Assembly (NCBI GenBank): GCA_000433515.1
Contig: FR891082.1
Coordinates: 11,830 to 17,926 of the forward strand
DNA from: Candidatus Colimorpha enterica
GTDB taxonomy: Bacteria > Bacillota > Clostridia > Oscillospirales > CAG-272
Reading direction: 5' to 3'
Length of the DNA stretch: 6,097 bases
A program made the translations under genes and the position numbers. This document shows positions 1 through 5,085 of this stretch, in pieces (position 1 is the stretch's first letter; every line of letters begins with the position of its first letter). The notes below the pieces were generated by a model. That model saw only the letters and a list, made by a program, of their open reading frames with translations, was not told the DNA's origin and made no database searches.

Positions 1-1
1 G

Positions 2-580
2 AATGAAAATGAAAAAGAAAACGGCCTGAATTTTTGGGCAAGAGATGTGGGATCGATTACTGCCAATCTGCACTATTATCGACTTCCGCGCGGCAAAATG
101 GATGTATTCCTTGAAATATTTAATCGTATGCTCGCCGAGGTAGATAAACCGTCCCGTTCTTATCTGAATGTTATGCGGATATATGTGCAAGAGTTTTGCT
201 TCCGTCTTCAGGACTTGTTGTGCATTGGCGTTGAGACGTCGGGGCAAATCCCGGAGGACGACGAGCAGATTGTAGAAATGGTTAAGGGCTACATCGATCG
301 CAATTATCAAATGAAGCACACCTACGACAGTCTTTCTCGTATTGCCTGCATCAGCCGCGCAAAGATGTTTAATATCTTCAAGGATATTACGGGGAAAACC
401 ATGAGCGAATACGTGGCAGAGGTGCGTATCGGCCGAGCTTGTGCCATGATTGTTGAAAGCGACCGTAATATTTTCGATATCATGCTTGATGTAGGGTATA
501 ACGATATGAAACGTTTTTGCAAGCGCTTCAAGGAGGCCACCGGTTTGACTCCCAGCGAGTACAGAAAGCTCTATCGTTGA
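2..580 (+). CDS. AraC/XylS-family transcriptional regulator, C-terminal part (5' truncated by window edge)
   Basis: DNA-binding transcription regulator of the AraC/XylS family. The frame is open to the left edge, giving 192 visible residues, so the true start lies outside the window. The GTG at 47 is internal: the frame continues upstream without a stop, and no ribosome binding site precedes it. Visible residues about 15-85 are helical and resemble the linker/dimerisation part that follows the sugar-sensing domain in such regulators; the sensing domain itself is missing. Residues about 89-192 form the double helix-turn-helix domain. The first HTH is around SLSRIACISRAKMFNIFKDI, and the second runs from NIFDIMLDVGYND to RFCKRFKEATG. 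The end, TPSEYRKLYR, is the classic family C-terminus. It sits directly upstream of, and in the same direction as, the GH130-mutase pair, so a role as local activator is likely but inferred. Family call is near certain; the target is not. Confidence 0.93.
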   Translation, partial: NENEKENGLNFWARDVGSITANLHYYRLPRGKMDVFLEIFNRMLAEVDKPSRSYLNVMRIYVQEFCFRLQDLLCIGVETSGQIPEDDEQIVEMVKGYIDRNYQMKHTYDSLSRIACISRAKMFNIFKDITGKTMSEYVAEVRIGRACAMIVESDRNIFDIMLDVGYNDMKRFCKRFKEATGLTPSEYRKLYR

Positions 581-587
581 TCCTTTG

Positions 588-630
588 GTTGTGTCATTTT
601 CTTTCTCAGAAGAAATAACAATGACCTAAC
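588..630. repeat. Imperfect 43-bp palindrome between the regulator and the GH130 gene
   Basis: The arms GTTGTGTCATT (588-598) and AATGACCTAAC (620-630) are complementary at 9 of 11 positions. An inner pair, TTCTT (599-603) and AAGAA (610-614), can extend the structure, with a 5-base bulge on the right side. No T-tract follows on the + strand (an A-tract, 631-637, follows), and none follows on the - strand. It therefore does not look like an intrinsic terminator for the regulator gene. The right arm contains the AATGACC element proposed as the distal activator half-site, and the left arm carries an inverted, one-base-different copy (TGTCATT). It may be an operator or a weak RNA hairpin; function is unproven. 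Confidence 0.45.
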
Positions 631-678
631 AAAAAAACACGAACTGCCAATGAAAGGCAAACCGAAGAGGACTATAAT
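620..678 (+). promoter_or_regulatory. Promoter of the GH130-mutase unit with putative AraC-type activator half-sites
   Basis: A perfect -10 hexamer TATAAT lies at 673-678, which would place the transcript start near 685, about 23 bases before the GH130 ATG. The -35 position (650-655, ATGAAA) is a poor match to TTGACA, as expected for an activator-dependent promoter. Upstream elements are AATGACC (620-626), a degenerate copy AACTGCC (642-648) one 22-base period downstream and abutting the -35, and GAAAGG (652-657). The same elements recur at identical distances from the -10 box of the second promoter (3504-3562). The arrangement of direct half-sites two helical turns apart, next to the -35, fits AraC-family activators. 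A short inverted repeat, TGCC (645-648) and GGCA (656-659), flanks the -35 position. That the regulator at 2-580 binds here is inference. Confidence 0.6.
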
Positions 679-707
679 GACATTGTACCAGAACAGGAGG
701 TATTAAA

Positions 708-1742
708 ATGAAGCTGAAACGATATGAAAACAACCCGATTCTTTCTCCGATTCCCGAAAGCGGCTGGGAGAGCCGATGCGTCTTAAACCCTGGTGTGATT
801 TACGCGGATGAATTAAAACGGTATATTATGGTGTACCGCGCGGCAGGTGACGACAGACGGCACGAAATCAAGTTTGGTCTTGCCACCTCGACTGACGGTA
901 TTCACTTTGATCGTGAAAGCGCCGACCCTGTGCTTGCTCCCGATCGGTATGAGCCTGATGGCGGTTGCCTTGAAGACCCGCGCGTCGTGAAGCTCGGTAA
1001 CGCTTATTACATGACCTATGCGGCGCGCACGTATGCTCCCGGCCAGTATTGGCTCCCCGATAACGGCATTACTTTTGCCTATACCGATGAAAGCGATGTG
1101 TATGACGAAGAGAATATGCCGGATTGCGGCAAACGGAATATTACAACCAGTTATCTTGCTATGACGAAGGATTTCCGTCACTATAAAAAGTTCGGAAGAA
1201 TTACCGAGGCCACAATCGATGACCGAGACGTATTTTTGTTTCCCTCAAAGGTGAACGGTCGATATGTACTGATTAGCAGACCTAAGTTCAAAAACGTAGG
1301 CTTGAAGATGGATTCAATTTGGATCTCCTTCGGCGATGACTTGCTGGAATATGATGCACCGGTTCTCCTCATGACCGGCAGAGAATGGTGGGAGGAAATC
1401 AGAATCGGCGGCGGTGCACCTCCGATTGAAACGCCGCAAGGATGGTTCATGCTTTATCACGGTGTGGACGCCGTTGGCACCTATCGTGTTGGGGCTGTGC
1501 TTCTTGATTTGAAAGATCCGACAAAGGTGATTGCCCGAACCAAAGAGCCAATTATGGAGCCGGAAATGCCGTATGAAAAGGAAGGCCTTTGCAATAACTG
1601 TGTATTCCCGACAGGGAATATTGTAAAGGATGGGCAATTATATATCTACTACGGTTGTGCGGACAAGTACATCGGTCTTGCGACTGCTGATTTTGATTCT
1701 CTTGTCACTTGGCTTGCTACCGAATGTAGGGAAGAACTATGA
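708..1742 (+). CDS. GH130-family glycoside phosphorylase, probable beta-mannoside phosphorylase
   Basis: Glycoside hydrolase family 130 enzyme, 344 residues, with no signal peptide and so cytoplasmic. Known members mostly cleave beta-mannosides with phosphate, releasing alpha-mannose 1-phosphate; some subfamilies hydrolyse beta-1,2-mannosides. Family marks in order: NPGVIY (27-32), MVYRAAGDD (41-49), GGCLEDPRVVKLG (85-97) with the expected catalytic acid Asp90, DVFLFPSKVNGRYVLISRP (174-192), IGGGAPPIETPQGW (233-246), YHGV (250-253), YRVGAVLLDL (259-268) and VFPTG (299-303). Arg173, Arg191 and His251 are spaced like the phosphate-binding Arg, Arg and His I recall from characterised GH130 phosphorylases, favouring phosphorolysis. 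The start is fixed by AGGAGG at 695-700, 7 bases before the ATG. The stop overlaps the start of a phosphohexomutase gene, which fits a sugar 1-phosphate product. The exact substrate (mannosyl-glucose, mannobiose, mannosyl-GlcNAc or longer) cannot be told. A segment of about 40 residues (107-146) looks longer than in compact members. Confidence 0.9.
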   Translation: MKLKRYENNPILSPIPESGWESRCVLNPGVIYADELKRYIMVYRAAGDDRRHEIKFGLATSTDGIHFDRESADPVLAPDRYEPDGGCLEDPRVVKLGNAYYMTYAARTYAPGQYWLPDNGITFAYTDESDVYDEENMPDCGKRNITTSYLAMTKDFRHYKKFGRITEATIDDRDVFLFPSKVNGRYVLISRPKFKNVGLKMDSIWISFGDDLLEYDAPVLLMTGREWWEEIRIGGGAPPIETPQGWFMLYHGVDAVGTYRVGAVLLDLKDPTKVIARTKEPIMEPEMPYEKEGLCNNCVFPTGNIVKDGQLYIYYGCADKYIGLATADFDSLVTWLATECREEL

Positions 1743-3370
1743 TGGAACAGGTCGAGCAATGGCTTGAAACATGCAGATGTAACCCTGAACTGCGCGAGGA
1801 AGTATTGGCATTCATGGATGACGAAGAGGAGCTGATCGACCGATTTGCGCAAGAGCTTACCTTCGGCACCGGGGGCATTCGAGGGCTCCTTGGTGTTGGC
1901 ACCAATCGTATGAATATTTACACCGTTACCCGTGCCACCTTAGGACTCGGAAAATATCTTAGCGAGAAGAGACATCATGGAGATCCTTCGGCCGTTATTT
2001 CGTATGACAATCGAAATTATTCTAAGGAGTTTGCGACGCGTACGGCAGAAGTTCTTTCCTCCTTCGGCATAAGGGTGTACTTGTTTAACGATATGATGCC
2101 TACCCCCGTACTGTCCTTTGCTGTGCGGTATTTGAGAGCAGACTGCGGTGTGATGATTACTGCCAGTCATAATTCGAAGGAATATAACGGCTACAAGGTT
2201 TATAACGAAAAAGGGTGTCAGATTACCGATCACGCCGCAAAAGAAATCTACTCTTATATTCAAGCTTCTTCCTATTTCGCCCAATATGTTCCGAGAGCCG
2301 AAAAGATTCAGAATATATCAGAGCAGTTATTGGACGCCTTTCTTCGTGAGGTAACGAGACTGTCACTGTATCAAGACCCAATTCTCGAGCCGGTGGTATA
2401 TACACCTTTGCACGGAACGGGGTTGAAGCCTGTTACCAAGTTGCTCACAGCAAGAGGGCTTAAAAGGCTTTGTATCGTCCCGTCGCAAGCTGAGCCGGAC
2501 GGAAATTTTTCTACCTGTCCCTATCCGAACCCCGAGGAGAAGGAGGCGCTTTCTCTTGGAATACAGCATGCGACGGAAACCGGTGCCGCATTAGTGCTTG
2601 CAACCGATCCCGATGCGGATCGTGTCGGGATTGCAGTAACCGATTGTCATGGCAAGTTTCATTTGCTCAGCGGCAACGAGACCGGAATCTTACTGATGAA
2701 TTACATGCTTCTTCGAAAAGCGGAGAAGGGTACGCTTGGCGTTAACCCCTGTGTCATTAAAACGATCGTTACCAGCGATATGGCTTTCTCGATTGCCGCA
2801 AAATACGGCGTGACCGTTAAGGAAGTTTTAACGGGGTTTAAGTACATCGGGGAGGAAATGGAACGTATCGATAATTTTGTGATGGGCTTTGAAGAGAGCT
2901 GTGGCTATCTTGTTGGTACTCACGTCAGAGACAAGGATGCCGTTTCTGCCGTTATGATGATCGTGGAGATGGAGGCCTATTACCGTAGTCGCGGCCAAAA
3001 GCTGTACGATGTGCTGATGGATTTATATCACGAGCATGGTTATTGGATGACCGCTTTGACTTCGGTTGTTTACCATGGGGCTTCCGGTTCGATCGCGATG
3101 AACGAGGTGATGGAGCGCATGCGTAACACTTCGGCCATTACGCTTCTCGGTCAGACGGCGACGGTTACGGACTTTTCCGTCGGAGTCGGGGGATTGCCGT
3201 GCAGTAACGTCCTTCGCTACACGACATCCCGCTGTCGCGTGATTCTTCGCCCCAGCGGAACGGAACCGAAGCTGAAGGTTTACTATCAGGTGAATGGAAG
3301 CAGTGAAGCCGAGAGCAAAGAACGGCTTGCAAGGTTGCAAACGGCATTTTCTTCCCTTTTGCAATCATAA
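1739..3370 (+). CDS. Alpha-phosphohexomutase (phosphomannomutase/phosphoglucomutase)
   Basis: Interconverts hexose 1-phosphate and hexose 6-phosphate in the cytoplasm. The 543 residues are close to the usual length of bacterial PgcA-like enzymes (about 550-580). Motifs in order: FGTGGIRG (42-49); active-site loop TASHN with phosphorylated Ser143; metal-binding loop DPDADR with Asp290, Asp292 and Asp294; sugar-binding GFEESCGY (383-390); and phosphate-binding RPSGTEPKLK (504-513). All catalytic elements are intact. The residue after TASHN is Ser rather than the usual Pro. The first ATG overlaps the GH130 stop as ATGA; a second in-frame ATG follows at 1742. AGGGA at 1728-1732 serves either (6 or 9 bases away). 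The overlap implies translational coupling and suggests the physiological substrate is the mannose 1-phosphate made by the upstream enzyme, although the family commonly also accepts glucose phosphates. Terminated by the hairpin at 3383-3429. Confidence 0.93.
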   Translation: MMEQVEQWLETCRCNPELREEVLAFMDDEEELIDRFAQELTFGTGGIRGLLGVGTNRMNIYTVTRATLGLGKYLSEKRHHGDPSAVISYDNRNYSKEFATRTAEVLSSFGIRVYLFNDMMPTPVLSFAVRYLRADCGVMITASHNSKEYNGYKVYNEKGCQITDHAAKEIYSYIQASSYFAQYVPRAEKIQNISEQLLDAFLREVTRLSLYQDPILEPVVYTPLHGTGLKPVTKLLTARGLKRLCIVPSQAEPDGNFSTCPYPNPEEKEALSLGIQHATETGAALVLATDPDADRVGIAVTDCHGKFHLLSGNETGILLMNYMLLRKAEKGTLGVNPCVIKTIVTSDMAFSIAAKYGVTVKEVLTGFKYIGEEMERIDNFVMGFEESCGYLVGTHVRDKDAVSAVMMIVEMEAYYRSRGQKLYDVLMDLYHEHGYWMTALTSVVYHGASGSIAMNEVMERMRNTSAITLLGQTATVTDFSVGVGGLPCSNVLRYTTSRCRVILRPSGTEPKLKVYYQVNGSSEAESKERLARLQTAFSSLLQS

Positions 3371-3382
3371 AATCTTTGCTTT

Positions 3383-3429
3383 GGGCGAGAAACGCGACTC
3401 ACACGGCGAGTCGCGTTTTTGTTTTGCCC
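3383..3429 (+). terminator. Rho-independent terminator after the phosphohexomutase gene
   Basis: The core hairpin pairs AAACGCGACTC (3390-3400) with GAGTCGCGTTT (3408-3418), 11 perfect base pairs, around the 7-base loop ACACGGC. It is followed by the T-rich tail TTTTTGTTTT (3416-3425), whose first bases overlap the stem. GGGC (3383-3386) and GCCC (3426-3429) could close an outer helix. It begins 12 bases after the mutase stop codon, so it ends the GH130-mutase transcript and separates it from the solute-binding protein unit. Confidence 0.92.
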
Positions 3430-3467
3430 GAAATTCATAGGATGGCAGAGGAGGATGTATCAGAACG

Positions 3468-3502
3468 GTCTATCCTGTTTTCAATGTCACGGTATGATAG
3501 AC
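3468..3502. repeat. Inverted repeat upstream of the second promoter
   Basis: GTCTATC (3468-3474) and GATAGAC (3496-3502) are perfect reverse complements separated by 21 bases. The right arm ends one base before the AATGACC element at 3504. The arms are short and the loop long, so a stable hairpin is unlikely; a protein-binding site is possible. The wider intergenic stretch 3430-3633 holds this repeat, the promoter and the leader of the next gene, with no open frame that looks coding. Confidence 0.35.
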
Positions 3503-3503
3503 G

Positions 3504-3562
3504 AATGACCTGTTAATTTTGGACAAATGACCCGCGAAAGGACCGTGCAAAAAATGTATACT
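3504..3562 (+). promoter_or_regulatory. Promoter of the solute-binding protein unit with 22-bp-spaced direct repeats
   Basis: The -10-like hexamer TATACT lies at 3557-3562, which would start transcription near 3569 and give a leader of about 65 bases. The -35 position (3534-3539, GCGAAA) is poor. AATGACC occurs twice, at 3504-3510 and 3526-3532, with a period of 22 bases, and the proximal copy abuts the -35. GAAAGG is at 3536-3541. The distances from the first AATGACC and from GAAAGG to the -10 box (53 and 21 bases) equal those in the promoter at 620-678, supporting control of both units by one AraC-type activator. Sequence agreement outside these boxes is low, so simple duplication is not the explanation. 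Binding by the regulator at 2-580 is inferred. Confidence 0.6.
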
Positions 3563-3571
3563 AATTTTGGA
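3514..3571 (+). repeat. 10-bp direct repeat TAATTTTGGA around the second promoter
   Basis: TAATTTTGGA occurs at 3514-3523 and again at 3562-3571, a period of 48 bases. The first copy lies between the two AATGACC elements and the second begins at the last base of the -10 hexamer. No copy is present at the first promoter. It may be a second regulator's site or chance in an AT-rich stretch. Confidence 0.3.
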
Positions 3572-3619
3572 TGAGGGGCGTTGTCGATTCTCTTGCCCAA
3601 ATCAAACCTTCAAAACAGA

Positions 3620-3624
3620 AAGGA
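3620..3624 (+). promoter_or_regulatory. Ribosome binding site that fixes the first solute-binding protein start
   Basis: AAGGA at 3620-3624 lies 9 bases before the ATG at 3634. The frame also has an ATG at 3571, but that lies at the predicted transcript start with no ribosome binding site, and it would bury the lipoprotein signal behind 21 extra residues. The 3634 start yields a clean MKKR-type signal peptide. Confidence 0.75.
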
Positions 3625-3633
3625 AAAACCAAA

Positions 3634-5070
3634 ATGAAAAAACGATTAAAACTTATGTTATGTCTGTTACTTGTCGCAGTGATGCTTATCACAGTGGCTT
3701 GCAACAACAGTAACGCCGGACCAAGCACGAAAGAGACTGATGGTGGTGATGTTACTGAAACCGAGGATGTCGGATTGGAAGATATCGATATGGATGGTGC
3801 TGATTTTACCATTGCTTGGTCCAATCCGTACAATCACAATGAAGTCGCGCCTCTTGAGGAAGATGCTTTGGTAGGCAGTATTGATGAGGCGGTTTGGAGC
3901 CGCAATATGCTTGTTGAAGATCTCACCGGCGCCCACATTGTCGGCTATCATGTGTCGGATTGGCAGCAAATGCTGATTGAGATCGAGAAGGAATGTCTTT
4001 CGCAAGAAGGAGTCTTTGATGCCTACTGTGGCAGTATTTATTACCAATTTGTTGCCTCGATCTCCAATTATCTCTACGATCTGAAAACCCTGACGAAATT
4101 AAACACCGAAAACGAGTGGTGGGATCAGGGGCTGAATGAGATGTATTCCTTCCAATCCAAGAACCAGTATTATATCGGCGGCGATATTAACTATTGCGAC
4201 GATTATGGACAGAATGTACTCTTCTTCAACATCAAGCTCCTTGAAGATAGTTCCATGGAGCTGCCCTATGATTTGGTTCGTAATGGTGATTGGACTGTGG
4301 ATGCCATGTATCAATATGTGCAGAATTTTTCAAAGGATAACGGCGATGACGTTTGGGATAAAAACGATACCTACGGCGCCGTCCTTTCGGCCGGTGAACT
4401 CAGTTTCATGATCTGCGGTTTTGGTACAACAATGATTCGTTGTACCGGCCCGGGTGAGCTGTCTCTCAATGAAGAGAGAAAGGTTGCTGATTACGTCGGA
4501 AATGTTTTCCAAAAGTTCTTTGCCTATGGCAATCCGGATGTCATTATTGCAGAGCGCGATATGAGCGAAGGCGTTTATGAACTCTTCCAAAACGGCAAGG
4601 CTCTCTTCCAAGCCTCTTCCGTCACATCCATTCTTGAGTTTCGTCACAAGATGGAGGACGACTTTGGTATTCTTCCATATCCCAAATTTAATGAAGATCA
4701 AGAGGGTTACTACTGTGCTTTCAATACACCGTGGGCGACTGCGTATTCCATTCCGAGCGTTTCTCCCGACGCAGAGACGGTTGGCTTGATGCTTGATTAT
4801 ATGGGTTCTGTTTCTCACGATACCGTCTATAAGACTGCTATTGAGGTAAATGCTATGAGTAAGCTTCTTCGTGATGAGAATACTGCGGAGATGCTTGATT
4901 TGATATTCAAGAGCAAGATCTATGATTTGGGAATGTGGCCCACTGCCATTTACGCAGCCACCAATACTATGGTTTATCAGGGCTTCAATTCTTGGGCATC
5001 GACGATTGCTAACGTGAAGGATAAGGTCAATGCCGAATACTACGAGGTTCCGAATTACTATACGGATTAA
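3634..5070 (+). CDS. Extracellular solute-binding lipoprotein (ABC sugar transporter type, family 1-like)
   Basis: Ligand-capturing lipoprotein of an ABC importer, anchored to the outer face of the membrane; 478 residues. The N-terminus has a charged MKKRLK start, a hydrophobic core (7-19) and a lipobox ending TVAC, with Cys23 the lipidated residue. An acidic, Ser/Thr-rich linker follows (24-56). The mature fold begins at DFTIAW (57-62). FGILPYPKF (344-352) is the signature I recognise from the family 1-like solute-binding proteins of Clostridia. Residues 234-248 hold an Asp/Asn-rich loop ending WDKNDTYG. The protein aligns along its length with the next gene (shared NxNEV, ASxSxYLxDL, WWDxxLNE and WDxND blocks). 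The neighbouring GH130 and mutase genes, and the matching promoter, suggest a mannose-containing oligosaccharide as ligand, but the sequence does not show this directly. Confidence 0.88.
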   Translation: MKKRLKLMLCLLLVAVMLITVACNNSNAGPSTKETDGGDVTETEDVGLEDIDMDGADFTIAWSNPYNHNEVAPLEEDALVGSIDEAVWSRNMLVEDLTGAHIVGYHVSDWQQMLIEIEKECLSQEGVFDAYCGSIYYQFVASISNYLYDLKTLTKLNTENEWWDQGLNEMYSFQSKNQYYIGGDINYCDDYGQNVLFFNIKLLEDSSMELPYDLVRNGDWTVDAMYQYVQNFSKDNGDDVWDKNDTYGAVLSAGELSFMICGFGTTMIRCTGPGELSLNEERKVADYVGNVFQKFFAYGNPDVIIAERDMSEGVYELFQNGKALFQASSVTSILEFRHKMEDDFGILPYPKFNEDQEGYYCAFNTPWATAYSIPSVSPDAETVGLMLDYMGSVSHDTVYKTAIEVNAMSKLLRDENTAEMLDLIFKSKIYDLGMWPTAIYAATNTMVYQGFNSWASTIANVKDKVNAEYYEVPNYYTD

Positions 5071-5085
5071 ATTGATGGAGAAAAC

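Noticed and set aside
47..49. GTG at 47 as the true start of the AraC-type regulator
   Set aside because: The frame stays open to the left edge, no ribosome binding site precedes the GTG, and an AraC-type protein of that size would lack its sensing domain. It is treated as a truncated longer gene.
588..637. Intrinsic terminator after the AraC-type regulator
   Set aside because: A hairpin is possible, but it is AT-rich, imperfect and followed by an A-tract rather than a T-tract, so termination is not supported.
3493..3498. TATGAT at 3493-3498 as an alternative -10 box for the transporter unit
   Set aside because: No plausible -35 lies 16-18 bases upstream and it does not fit the shared spacing with the first promoter. 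TATACT at 3557 does.
3571..3633. Upstream ATG at 3571 as the start of the first solute-binding protein
   Set aside because: It lies at the predicted transcript start, has no ribosome binding site, and would place 21 residues before a typical MKKR lipoprotein signal. The ATG at 3634 has AAGGA 9 bases upstream.
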